This document shows, in pieces, positions 1 to 13,375 of a DNA stretch of 64,000 nt; positions within the stretch are counted from its first letter, which is position 1; every line of letters starts with the position of its first letter. The stretch lies in NCBI RefSeq assembly GCF_000003855.2, contig NW_003101678.1, positions 3,158,484 through 3,222,483 of the forward strand, given 5' to 3'. Under the pieces are notes generated by a model. That model saw only the letters and a program-made list of their open reading frames with translations, was not told the origin of the DNA and made no database searches. A program made the position numbers and the translations under genes. The stretch is from Blastomyces gilchristii SLH14081 (taxonomy: Eukaryota > Ascomycota > Eurotiomycetes > Onygenales > Ajellomycetaceae).

Positions 1-3000
1 AAAGAAGTCACTGATCAATGTTAATAAGAAGTGTACATTAACTGTAACTGATCAGAACACATTGCTTTCAACTGCTGATTAATCTATGTATCTTCTCACT
101 TAAGAGAAAGATTGATGTCTTCTCACTCAAAGAATAAATCAGTGTCTGTCTGTGTCAATCACATTGCATTGAAAGAAGATTCAGAAGATAACTATAAGAA
201 TATCTCAATAAAACAGAGAAAAGATTAGCTTCTGTTTAAATTTATAAACAGAAGCTTAAAGAGATCAGATAATAACAATTTGAAGAGAAAATAACAATGA
301 ATGTGATTCTTGTATCTACTATGATAGATAATATGTATAATATAAAAGTCATGATAGACAGCAGTCTATATTATTATACAATGATTAAATCTTCAGTTAT
401 AAGATATTATAATCTTCAGTATATTCTCTTATCAAAATCCTGACTTCTTACAGAATTTAATGATTCAAAAGACATTTACATCTGTTATATAATGAAACTA
501 AACATAGATGTCAGAGAATATCAATGTGAAGATGTCTATATATATGAAGTTGATAATCTTGATTATAATCTTATGTTAGAACTTGTCTGACTATCTGAAC
601 AAGACATCTTACTGAACACTTGAAATAGAAGCTTAATATTCTCTAACAATGATAGAATTCACAAAGATGATATTTATAAAATCATGAATCTGACACAGAT
701 CTCTGTCAATGCATATGAAATACTCTGAAAAAGAAGTCACTGACAGAATCACTGACAAGATCACTGATAGCAGAATTATGTAACAATTTACTCTGTTAGT
801 CTGATCAATATTAAAAAGACTCTAGAAAAGTTATTCTGTGTTATAATAACAGATTCTCATATGAAACTCTCTCAATAATATCACAAATATCTAGATATCT
901 TTCAATGAGATAATATTACAAATATACTCTTCTTACAAGACTCAGAAGTGAACCACAGTATCAAGTGAGAAAACAAGAATAATAAAAACTCTGAATTATT
1001 ATGAGGCCTTCTTTATAACATATTCTGAGATGAACTTCTTCTTCTTTAAAAGACACTCAATGATCTGTTGAATAAAGAATTTATATATATTAGTAACTCT
1101 TTCACTGCAGCCTCTATTCTCTTTGCAAAGAAATCAGATGAAGAACTCTGATTCTATGTGAACTATTGAGAACTGAATAGATTGATAAAGAAGAATCATT
1201 ATTCTTTATCTCTTATCAATGAAACTCTAGCTTACATTAAACAAGCTCAATAATTTATAAAATTAGATGTCATCACTGTGTTTCATAAGATCTGTATTAC
1301 TGAAGAAGATGAGTGACTTACAGTATTCTGAACATAATATAATCTCTTTGAATAAGTAGTCACACTCTTCAGACTAGCTAACACTCTCAGTATATTTCAG
1401 AAGTATATTAACTGAGCACTTTAAGATTTTCTTGATGAATTCATATCTGTGTATCTTGATAACATTCTCATCTTCACTAATGAGTTCAAGAAAGAATATC
1501 AAGAACATGTATGAAAGATATTACAATAACTACAGAAAGCAGAACTACTAATAGACATAGATAAGTGTGATTTTGAGATTAAAAGTACAAAATATCTAGA
1601 CTTTATCATAGAAGCTGATAAGAGAATTTGAATAAATTCTGAGAAGATCTCTGCTATTCTTGAATGAGAGGCTCTGTGCACTGTGAAAGATGTATAAAGC
1701 TTCATCAGATTTACTAACTTCTATCAGTGATTTATACAGAACTTCTCAGATATTATAAGATTACTTACAGAACTCACTAAAAAAGACTCAGTATTTCAAT
1801 AATCAGCAGACACTGAAGCTGTATTTATATAAATAAAGAAGATATTCATTAATATCTCTCTGCTGATAATATTCAATTCTGATCATGAGACAGTTATTAA
1901 AGCTGATTTCCCTGACAATGTCTCAGAAGAAGCTATATTGCAATATAATAATAAAGATATCTTACAATTATGCATCTTTATATCTAAGAAACTGAGTTCT
2001 GCTGAATGCAATTATAAGATCTATGATAAGAAACTTCTCATAATTATACACTGTCTAGAAGAATGAGACTCTGAACTTCAAAGTATTTCTGAATTTGAGA
2101 TAATCACAGATTACAAGAATCTCAAGTACTTCATCACTATCTGTAAACTCACTGAATAACAGATGCAATAATCTGAGTTCTTAAGCTGCTTTCATTTTAC
2201 AATACACTACTGTTCTGACAGTCAGAACTTGATGATAGATGCTCTCTTATAACAAGACTAAGATATGCCTTTTAATATAACAGACATCTGTTGAATGAAC
2301 TAAGAATATCAGCTCTTAGATCTGAAGATATTGATTAATCTAGATGAAACAACTTATAACACTATACACACTTCTTCAATTAGAACACTCTCTCTCTGAA
2401 CTGATACTGACACTGATATCTTCACTTCTTCTACACTGAATGAATTGTGATATATAACAGCTCAAACTGATGAACTTTTCTAAGTACTCACTGAAGCAGT
2501 ATATCAAGAAGCACTCTGATTTTCTTCAGAACTACATATAAGAACTGACATCTCAGAATGCTTAATCAATGACAATAATACTCTGTAATTTCATGAATGA
2601 TGTTGAGTTTCTCATTTCAAACTTTTACACACTCAGATAATGTAAGAGATATATAATTCTCATATAATCAGTCATTCAGATTATGAATAACTGTATTAAA
2701 TGATCTCTCAAGAGTTCTACTGACCTGAGATATTAAACAGCATCAGACATTTCATCTGAAACTGTAATCATTATTTCTTCATCATCTTATGAAAGAATCA
2801 TAGAAAAGACCTGCTGAAACTGCTTGATATCTCTGATAGAATCTGATGAGATGTGATAATTAACTTCACTATTGATCTCTCTGAGAGTAAGAATTATAGA
2901 AATATCCTGATCATTGTAAACTAATTAAATAAGAGTGTAATATTGAAACCTTGTGATAAGATGAATACTGAACAAGTTATTAAAGCTTTTCTACAGAGTC

Positions 3001-4205
3001 TGTTCTATCAGATGTATGAATTGCTGAGATTCATAGTATCAGATTAAAATCATCAATTCATGAGCACTCTCTGAACAAGAATCTGTCAAGTTCTTAAGAT
3101 TATACATCATTTATCAACTGTCTATCACTCTGAGACTGATAATGTATCAGAACAGATAATTCAGACTGTAAAGAATTATCTTTATAAGTTCTGTAACTAC
3201 TTATAAGATGATTGATATGATCTTCTTCTACATACAGAGATCACTATGAATGATCAAGATACTGTCTCAATAGATATAAGCTCATTCTTTCTTACACATG
3301 ATTATCACATGAAAGTGTTGAATCTTCTAGAGATCACACAGTTCACACTGAATCTCTACAGTTCAATTCAGATCACTGATAATATAGTAATGAAGCTTTA
3401 AGACATCTGCAACTAAGCAGAAGCCTTCATGATAAGTATTAAACAAGATCAAGAGAACTGAATTAATATTCACTGAGATCTCACTGAGTAATATAAGATA
3501 GAAGATCTGATATAATTGAATCTTAAGAATATACAGACTACACACTCATCTCACACACTGAATTACTGTTATACAAAGTATAAAGTGATAGAAGTTCTAG
3601 ACAGTTATAACTATCATCTTAACACATTATCAGAAATTCATGATATCTTTTATATGAGCTTGCTCTGCTGTACTGTCACTGATTCATACTCTTCTCAACT
3701 GACTTCTGACTGACAGTCGCCAGGAATCATAGAAGAAGATAACAAACTTGAATGAGAGATTGAAGATATTCTTGATGAGAGACTCTGTGACTGCAGCTGA
3801 TAATATCTTGTGAAATGAGTCAGCTATGATTGTCTGATCTGAACTCTGAGCTCTGTGTTATCTGAGATAGCAGCTCTTGACTGATGAGAACTACATGTTC
3901 ACAACTCTATATCACTTTTGAAAAGAAGGGGTTAATGTGGCAGGCTGCACCTGATCAATTATATAGACTATTTCATTACACTTCACAGATTTCACTGAAA
4001 GCTTCAATTCTCAGTCACTGATTCTTGGCTGAAAAACTCATGAAATTCCTATTCTTCTGTCCTGAAGCTCCACTGTGTATGCATATAAATATTCACTTTA
4101 ATCACTGATTCCCGTACTTTCTCTTTCTTTCCTTCTCTAATGTTTTTCACTTTGTTATATAAGACCTATATATTATACCGATCTATTCGGCGTAGACCTC
4201 TTACA
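1..4205 (+). mobile_element. Gypsy A: degraded Ty3/gypsy chromovirus, 3' part only
   Basis: Decayed LTR retrotransposon read on the plus strand; its 5' end lies outside the window. Many stops break the frame, but the pol order is clear. The reverse transcriptase catalytic box reads Y-L-D-N-I-L-I-F-T at 1452-1478 (family YLDDILIFS). RNase H remains lie near 1,860-2,140, the integrase zinc region and core near 2,690-3,250, and a chromodomain-like tail at 3,721-3,890. It aligns along its whole length with gypsy B (about 16,590-20,505), so the two are one family. A purine tract (3921-3930) precedes the 3' LTR. It ends inside minus-strand gypsy E at 4206. No intact product is possible. Confidence 0.85.
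3936..4205 (+). repeat. 3' LTR of gypsy A (270 bp)
   Basis: Starts TGTGGCAGGCTGCACCTGAT and ends TTACA. It aligns with the 310-bp LTRs of gypsy B but lacks about 40 bp in its first third. It keeps CpGs near its 3' end (4178-4193) that both gypsy B LTRs have lost. Confidence 0.85.
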
Positions 4206-6380
4206 CTCTTTATTATCTTGAAGTTCAGATCACAGTAGTCTATATATAATCTAAGATCTTCATTCTTCTTCTTTATAAATATCACAGAGGCTCTTATAAA
4301 GATCTGTGAAGATTGAATGAAGTCATTCTTTAGATTCTTCTTTACATAAGCTTATAAGATCTCTGTTTTATAATGAAAGAGCTTATAGATTGATTCTCAG
4401 AAGAATTTCTACTCTTCTATTAAATCTATTATCAGATTCTTCTTATAATAAGATAAAAGCTCAGCTGTCTTTACTGAGCTAAATATCTCTGTAAGATCTC
4501 AGTATTTCTCTGATATTTAAAGCTCAGTTTTCATGACTGTGAAGTTCTCAGACATTTATAAAGTTATTATATAGATAGACTTATCTTCTCTAATTAACTC
4601 TGCAGTATTAACTGATTCTATCTTTATAAGTAAGTCTGTTAACACTGATCAGAAGTATAAACCTAACTTATAAACAGCTATATATAAATTATGTCTTTGA
4701 AGTTATACAAGTCTTAAGTACATGTCATCTGTGATATCTGTAATAATCACAGTTTTCATAAATCTTCTTCAGATTTCAGAGAGATCTTATAATTCAAAGA
4801 TAACTCTTATAAGTCTTTCAGTTCTTAGATCTGAGTTCTCACATTCTGCTTATTATAAGAGCAGATTCTCAGTTTTTATTACTCAGCTTATTTACTCTGT
4901 GAGCTTTAGAGACACTACAGTAATCTGAGATTCTGAGTTTATTAATACTTTTCATACTTACAGAGCAGCAGTACTGTGATACAGTCTCTTCTTATAAGCA
5001 TGCATTTTCATTGAGAGAGTAACAGATTCAGGTATCAGCTTTAAGACTCTTAAGAAGACTGTTACTAACTCTGTCTGTAACTTCTCAAAATTCTATTTTA
5101 ATTTGTCTGAACAGTTTGTATGAAGATGTTCTAATTTAGAATAGATAAAGTAGAGACTCTTTTTCTTAGTCTCTCTATTATATACTTTATTCACAGAAGC
5201 TTGTAAAGCTGTCTCTCTTTACTTAGCAGTCAGATATGAATCTCTTTATATCTTATTATCTTTTTTCAGCAAATCTGTTCTCTGTTATTCTAGCTCTTAC
5301 AGAGCTGATTGATGATTTACTCTCTACAGATCTGTGACTCTCACAGTGATCTATAAGTAATAAATAAGAGTTATCAGTTTCTTCAGAGTCAAGAACTTAG
5401 AGTCTTACTCAATGAGCTTATTCTATATATTTTTATTCAGTCTCTTTACAAATATTATCATTCAGGTCTTGTTTCAGAGACCTGTTTTCACAGATCTCAA
5501 TTCATGTTATAATTTTATGAAGTACTGTGAGTAGTCTTCATCAGAGTTCTTATCTCTTTTTCTAATATTAATAATTATAATTCAGATGTTCTCTGTTCAG
5601 CTTACAGAGTTTCTTAACTTATTCTCTAGATATATTTTAAGAACAGATCAGCAGAATCTCTTATAATTATTCTCTAGATAATTCAGTCAGTTCTTAGCTT
5701 CAGTGTAGTAGAGATCTGTTATTATATAGATAACAGCTTCTTCATCTTTTATATCACACAGCTGAGCTTGTAAGTCAATTTCAAATATAAACTTGTAAAA
5801 GCTTTTATAAATTATAATTCAATAGTTAATCTTAAGTGATTATAACTTAAGAAAGTTTCTTTTCAGTTTGTAGATATCTCTGAAGATTATGTCTAAAGAC
5901 TTAACTCAAGAGTGTTTATAAATAGTAAGTATTTCTTATAGAAAAATAGCTTGATCTTATAGAAGATACTCAAGAATATTCTTCACTGAGATTAATTTAT
6001 TTATAAGTTCAGAGAGTTTCTCTGTCACAGATATAGAGAATAATATCTTATAAGTAATTAATAAGTTCTCTGAAACTTCTTCTATAAGAATTATTCATAA
6101 TTCAGATGACTGCTTCTGAGTGTCTGCAGTAGAGTTCACAGAAATTAAAGTATATAACTTTCTAATTCTTTTAGTTATAACAGATAATTGCTGACTGACA
6201 GAGCTTGAAATGTAAGAATAAGTGTTTACAGATGATTATTCAGGTGTTTACAGCTTGATATAATATGTACTGTTAACTACTAGAAGTATTTGTAGTAAAA
6301 AGATAAAATGTAGAGATTAAATATATAATAGTATTCAAGCTGAGTTGTGAATAGTATTTGTGAACTTCAGTCTATATAGT
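4206..6380 (-). mobile_element. Gypsy E: degraded gypsy fragment, gag to start of RT
   Basis: On the minus strand, 4206-4292 gives A-S-V-I-F-I-K-K-K-N-E-D-L-R-L-Y-I-D-Y, the N-terminal RT block of gypsy elements (family SPVLFVKKKDGSLRLCVDY). The sequence before it on that strand (about 4,300-4,600) matches the linker between protease and RT. The rest of RT is missing because gypsy A occupies the junction at 4205/4206. Sequence up to about 6,380 should be the gag/protease part, but stops and CpG loss hide the detail. The right end is not resolved. Confidence 0.6.
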
Positions 6381-7950
6381 TGTATGTAGCCAAGGGCCGC
6401 TAACCCTATTGATTACACAAGAGATAGAAATAGAGGTAAAGAATCCGCGAGGAGCGGAATTTCTTACAGTTTTTATTATCAGCTCTCTCTGTTTCAAGAA
6501 GATGTTATATAGACTTGATAAATTATATTTCTCAGTACATACACTTCTGCTCTTCTTACTGATCTCTAGAATAATTTATTACATGAAAACTGTGTATAAC
6601 ATGACTATTTAAAGCTCAGTTATAAACACTGATTATTATATTCATTTTAAATATTCATAATGAGATAATTATTTATTTATACTGAAGAATTATCTCTCTC
6701 TTTAACAGTGCTAAAATTGTAAGTTTTCTTCTTTTATCTTTTCTTTCTAACACTGATTTTTCTGTTCTCAGAGAAAATTATTATGAGTTTTATTATACAT
6801 GAAGTTATAATGTTTATAGATATCAAGAAACTTTTTACAACTGTAAAGTTCAATATTACAGATACATTTACTCTGATAAATTTCTTTGAAATAATAGATC
6901 TGTATTAGTCTATTCTCTAATATCTGTTATTCAACTTCATGATACAGGTAAAAGATGTTCATGTTTTCAGAAATAAGAATGTGAATGTTATACTCTTTTA
7001 CACCTGTAAGTGTGAGACTTATATATCTTATCTGAGATGTTATCATGAAAATGAGCTGTTTATACACTGTATTCTGCTTTCTGCATTTCTCTGTGTCTCT
7101 CTCTCTCTTTCTGAGAAGTATTATATGTGTTATAATTACATATACAAGTTTAAGATCAGTGAGTGTTTATTCAGTAACTGTTCTCATCTCTGATTTTACA
7201 GTTTTCATATACTTATAATGATTCTTAGTTGCTCTGACATCAGAGATCATTTTAATTGAAGATGATAATATCATTGAAACTACTCTCTTCTATTCTCAAG
7301 CATCTTCTGTCTTTTTCTCTTCCTTCTCTGTGAGAAAGGTTGTGTGCACACTGAGTTATAAGTGTTTGACTCTAAGTGACTTTCACTGTTATTTATCTGA
7401 TTCTGTACTCTCTTTCTCTTCTATTTTTTCTGTCTCTACTCTCTCTGCTCTGACTTCTGATTCTATAAGTTCTATACTCTTCTTTAATTTTTCTATACAC
7501 ATATATACACATTTCTATATTGACATTTCAGTCAATCTTGTAATAAATGATATTAATATTGTATGCAGAGCAGTAGAGAAATTGAAGATGTATATAATAT
7601 TATTATAAGAGTGACTTGTGACTCTTGAATCTCTTATGAATCTCAAGTTTGAGATTTTCTTTGTTTTTAATGTTTTTCAGATGATGTGATGTTGAAAATA
7701 GATTAAATATATGATGTATGAAAATGAATGAAGTATATATAATAATATTTATCTTTTTACAGCTGACTCTTACAGTTAATAATTAATTCATTATCTCTTG
7801 AGTTATTCTCTTTTCTTTTCTTACACTTTTTCTTTGTCTGCTAGCTACTACTCTTATATAACCTCTATATAATACAGCATTCAGTGACTAGATTTGACAG
7901 CTTTCATCTTGTGATTCTGTCTTATGTATTATACTGTCTCTTTTCACTCA
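6381..7950. other. AT-rich tract, unresolved repeat remnants
   Basis: No gene can be supported. The tract is AT-rich and very poor in CpG except for a short patch at 6388-6456 (GGGCCGC and CCGCGAGGAGCGG). It lies between the 5' side of gypsy E and the 3' side of gypsy C, so it should include their LTRs. No matching LTR pair or target duplication could be recognised by eye. Small open frames such as 7330-7608 are low-complexity Ser/Phe/Leu translations with no recognisable domain. Confidence 0.5.
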
Positions 7951-10769
7951 CTCAGATCACTACAGTAAATGACTTATTGAAACTAATCTTATCTGATCTC
8001 TGAGCATTCTCAGAGATTGAGATAAGTTAGTCTTATATATCTGCAGATGTTTCAGATGCTTCATTCTCTATTATCTCTGTGATTAAACTGATGTAAACAG
8101 TTAAATTCAACTCTGAATCTCTTTTTCTTCTATGATCTAACTTACATATAAGTCTGCTACTCTGAGACTGCTCTTTACTGCATTGTATCTGCTATCTATG
8201 ATGTGTTATTGTATGACTGGCTATAGTCTCATCTCTTATTAAAGTGTGATATTTATCTGATTTCTTTATTACTTTTCATTCTTTCTTTATAATTATGAAA
8301 AGATTGAAATAAGTAAGATTATCTGATTCATAAGTGTCTATGATTTCTCTTACTTTGTAAGACTTTTCAATTATAAGTCTCTTCTTTTTCAATGCTGATG
8401 ATAGTGCTGTGAATAATTATAATCTACTCAGATCTTGCATCTTTATCTTCATAAGATATGAATTATTTATTAAGTTGTGTAAGATCTGTTTCTCTGATTC
8501 TTTCAATGCATATATTCTCAGAGAATGTAATTTGAGTATTTTATATAGCTTAAATTATCTAGATTGAAACTTCTCAGAACTCTTATTGTATACAAGAACT
8601 TATATTCTTATCTTGAGACTCAATTTCTTAACTAGTAAGTCTTGTATTCTTTTTGATTAAATTGCTCAGTTCAGAAGTAACTTATTAACTTTTGTATGTG
8701 TATGACTGATCTCTTTCAATCTTGATTCTGCATTTATAAGTACTGTGTCTGTGACAGTTACATCTGTAACTGTTGTTTTCTTCTTCATCTTTTCTGAAGC
8801 ATTCTCTGAGATGTGTGAATGCAATTCATACAACAGATAGAATGATAAATGCTTAAAGACTGTATACTGTCAAATTCATATAACTAATAGCATTTGTCTG
8901 AGATATTCATTTCATAGTCTTATAGACTTACTCACTAGATATTTTATTAGCATGTTGTTTAAAATTTCATTCAAGTGTTTTATCTTTCTGTTTATCTGTG
9001 AATAATATAATATTGTTCTATGATATCTTATCTGTAACTAACTCATAAAATGCCTCACTGCTTCTTCTATGAGATTCATATCATTATCAGTTAGAATCTC
9101 ACACAGCATTTCATAGTTGATATAGATCTCATTATGTAGAAACTTCATTATCATCTTCTCTGTTATCTCTGAAACTGCTTTCATAACTGGTCAGTCAGTA
9201 GTGTAATCAATAGTAGTGATTATTCAATGATTTTCATTTGATGTTTATAGTAATATGTCTATGAGATTCATCTCTCATTGTTTAAATGATTGTATTGTAC
9301 ATTTCATCTGATGTTACACTTTCTCATATTCTAACTCTTTCTTAGATTCTTTCATAACCTGATAATTCAGGCACTTGTAAGTGTATATCTGAATGTTCTC
9401 AGTCATGCTTGATCAGTACACTTTTGATTTAAGTATGTTTATAAGTTCAGAGCTTTCTAAGTGACTGAATTTCTTATACATATAAGTTATTAAGTTGCAT
9501 CTAAATAAATGTTTCAGATAGAGAGCTTCTACATATTCTAGATCACAGTAAAGCATAATATTGTTTTTCAATTTTCTCAGCTTGAAGTTCAGAAGCATCT
9601 CTTCTACTACTTTTATAAGATGCTTATTATTCAACATCTTATTATTCTTCAAGTGAGAGATCATTGTATTCACTTATTCTGATTTCTTGCATTCTCTTAG
9701 TGTGTTTAACACAAACTTCTCTTATGTCTGATTTGCAGAATTCTCACTCATGAAATCAGATCTGTAACTGATTGCATTAGATATCACAGTATTTGATTTC
9801 TTTCAGTATTTAATGTGAAGATTGTACACTTAAAACTCTGAGATTCAATATGCTAAGTATTTGAAGAGTTTCATTGTTAATTATAGATAGATGAGGCTTT
9901 TGTGATCTGTGATTACTATTGTCATATATCTATTGTTAATATATCTATCTCATAACATCAGTATGTGCTTGATTGCTAGTAATTTCTTTTCATACACAGA
10001 GTAATTAAGCTCAGTGTCTGATAGTTTTCTATCATCATATATCACTGAGTGCAGCTTGCTGTTCTTACTCATCTGCAGAAGAGTGTTTTTGATAGCTCAT
10101 TCAGATGCATCTGTCTTAATGTAGAAAGATTTATCATAATCTCATTGAATAGGCACTGAGAATGTTATTATATATTCTCTCAGTGTGAGAAAGGCCTCTT
10201 CATATACAGTATTTCACATGATTGAATGAAACTTCTTCTTCTGCAGATTAGTATTCATTTCCCTTAAGAGATCTGAGAGTAATATAGCTATTTATATGAA
10301 ATTCTTGATGAATCTGCAGTAATATGAGACTAACTTAAGAAACTGTTATACATGATATACATTTCTCAGCTGCAGTCAATTTACTATGACATTCAATTTC
10401 TTTGAAATGAGATGTATACAGTCATCACTCACTACATATTTTATAAACTTCAACTCTTTCATTTCAAATACATACTTTGTTAATTTGATGTAGAGCTTAT
10501 ACTCTGTCAGAGTTGTAAACACTTCATTGAGATACTGTAGATATTCATTATATAAGTTTAAGAGAACTAGAATATTATTCAGATATATAAAGTATAAGAT
10601 TTCATTTCATTTATAAAGAATTGTATTCATCACTGTTTGAAAGATAACAGATGCATTTATCAGACTGAATGATATTATCAGAAATTTAAACTTTTCTCAT
10701 TGTGTATTAAATGTGATTTCTCGACTATCTTTTATAAGCTCTATTAATAATTCTCTTCTATTCAGTGAA

Positions 10770-13375
10770 TAAATAAAAGATAGAAAACAATGCTCTGCAA
10801 TTGACACTGTTCTCTCAGTTGTTCATGACATTTAAATAGCAAAGCGTGAAGGTCTGGTCTCAACTGCAGTTTTAATTGATATAAAAGAAGCATTTGATCA
10901 TGTTTCAAAGTCAAAGTTAATTCAGACTTTGAAGATGTTAAAAGTGCCACTTTCTCTAATAAAATGAGTTAACTGTTTTATGTCTAAAAGAATCATACAA
11001 CTATTCTTTGATGAAATGAAACAAGACAAGACTGAGATAAAAATAGAAGTACTGCAAGAATTCTCAATCTCACTCATTTTATTTGTAATATACACTGCAT
11101 ATCTATTCAAGAATAGAGATATGAAAATAGTGCAATCTTCAAGTTATATGAATGATATTGATCTAGTCTACAGCTCAAAAACAATCAAAGAGAATTTAGA
11201 AGTGATTGAAAAAGCAGTAAAGAAAATCTTTATTAGAGCAGATATCAATTAAATTCAATTTAATATGAATAAAACTGAGTTAATTCATTTCTTTTCTAGA
11301 TTCAATGAGAAAAAACTATGTCTAACTCTTTTAAATAGAGAGATTAAACCTAGTTTAAATGTCAAATGATTAGAAGTATAGTTAAACTTCAAGTTGAATT
11401 TTAAATATTATATTCAACAAAGAACTATCAAGGCAGAAAGACTATTAAATAGCATAATCAGACTATCAAATACAGAGAGAGGTCTATTCTTCCAGGCTGT
11501 AAGAAAGTTATATATAGCCTGTATTATCTCAGTAGCTGATTATGAAGTTCAAGTTTAGTGAAATAATTAAGGAAATTTCACTGAACTCTTTCAAAGTCTG
11601 TAAAACAGAGCTTTGAGAAGAATTCTGAGAGTATTTAAAACATCTCTATTAAAGCAATGAAAATTGAAGCTTTAATTCCTTCTTCTGCTATTAGATTTAA
11701 AAAGGCCTGTATAAACTATGCTCTGAGAGTTATAAAGATAAGCTTAAATTATATAATCAGAGAAAGAGTCTCTTCTTCATTTTCATTAATTAACTCTGGA
11801 AATGAACTGAATTGAAATAGATTTCTTAATTGAAATGAAAATAATTCTTCAAAGAAAATGCTCTCTCAACTATACAGACTATACTCACTGATTAAAAATC
11901 AATTTTCTTCTTTAAATATTGAAAAAGTTAATCATGAGAAGATATCTCTCTGAAGAGAAAAGCTTGAATCTCTCATAGACTTACAAATAAGTGAACTATC
12001 TAAAGAGAGAGAATATGAACAGTATTTGAAGAGAATTTCTATAATTAATATAAAAGACTCTATTCTGATCTATTCAGATGGCTCAAAAAACAAGAATTTG
12101 AATAGATTAAATACAGACATTGCTTATACTGAAGATAATATTAATTTTATCTCAGATTTCTGAAATTTAGGCTGTGAATCTGAAGTCTTTGACATTGAAC
12201 TATTTGCAATAGTGAAAGCTTTCAAGCTTATTGAAATAAAATCTTATAAAAGAGAAAATAGTTTGAAAGAGATATGAATATTCTCTGATAGTCAAGCTGC
12301 TTTAAAAAGACTTAGAAATAGTCAGATTCATAATAATTAAATGAATCTTGAACTGATCTTAAACTCTGTTTTAAAAATTCAAAAGAGAAGAATATCAAAG
12401 CTGATAATTCATCTGCACTGAGTTCCTGCTCATATGAATATTCATGACAATGAATTGACTGATTCAGCTGTAAAAAAAGGTTCAGAACTAAGCAGATCTA
12501 TTCAAAAAATTATGTTCTAGTCTTTTATAAAGAGAAAAATAAAAGAATCTTATTTAGATAAGTGAAATGAAAGCTGGTAGAAATAAAAGAAGAGTATACA
12601 TTATTCAAGATTTGAAACAAAACCCAAGTGAAAATCTTGTTCAATTGAATATAAAAAGGAAATATTCTCATCTATAATACAGCTGAAACTAGGACATGGC
12701 TATTTCAAATCTTATATACAAAGATTTGATGATAGATTTGATTCAATAGAATGCTCATTCTGCAATGCAAATGAGAATTCTGAGTATATTATAATACACT
12801 GTACATTATTCAATAGTCTCAGAGTCAGATTGAAAGAGAAGTATGATCTAAATCAATTAAATATGAGATTCTTATTCTCAACTGAGACAGGAATTAAATA
12901 CTTAATAGACTTTCTATCAGAAACTCAAGCAGCTATAAGAAAATGACCGAATTCAGAAATATCTGAATATGAAGAGGAGGAAATTGATCAGATATAGTCT
13001 GTTAAAACAGCTATATACTATCTTTTGATAATTTGTTTCATTACAGTCTCTCTTTATTTTACTTTATTTTTTCCTTTCTATTCTTTTCTATCTATCTATT
13101 TAATGTGTCTATCTTTAAGACTGTGTTCTCTTTTCTTTTGTCATGATATTGTCAAATAGTTTCAAAGTATCAGAAGATGTTAAAATACTGCAAATTGTAA
13201 ACAGTTTTTGTATTCTGAGCTGGAATTTTCTGATTTTGCATATCTGAAATTGGTGAATGTATAATAGTTAACTTTATAGATATAGGAAAAACCCTGAGAA
13301 CTTTTAGTTCTCAGGTAGATGTCATAGTCTCTGACTGCATACATCTATAATTAAAGAATAATAATAATAATAATA
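10770..13375 (+). mobile_element. Tad1-like LINE, 5'-truncated, degraded
   Basis: Non-LTR retrotransposon ORF2 remnant. RT blocks are visible: A-F-D-H-V-S-K near 10,885-10,910, and the catalytic box Y-M-N-D at 11145-11156 (ancestral YxDD) followed by a S-S-K-T-I-K-E-N block. The RNase H domain at about 12,060-12,500 keeps S-D-G-S, D-I-E-L-F-A-I, F-S-D-S-Q-A-A-L and V-P-A-H. A C-terminal Cys/His cluster (C-S-F-C ... H-C) lies near 12,750-12,800. The 3' end is an (AAT)n tail at 13,354-13,375. The RT N-terminus is missing, as expected for 5' truncation by target-primed reverse transcription. It is inserted in gypsy C in the opposite orientation. Confidence 0.85.
13293..13315 (+). other. Perfect 9-bp hairpin in LINE 3' UTR
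   Basis: CCTGAGAAC, loop TTTTA, then GTTCTCAGG: a nine-pair perfect stem about 40 bp before the (AAT)n tail. Stem-loops close to the 3' end are known RT-recognition elements in several LINE families; that role here is inference. Confidence 0.6.
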
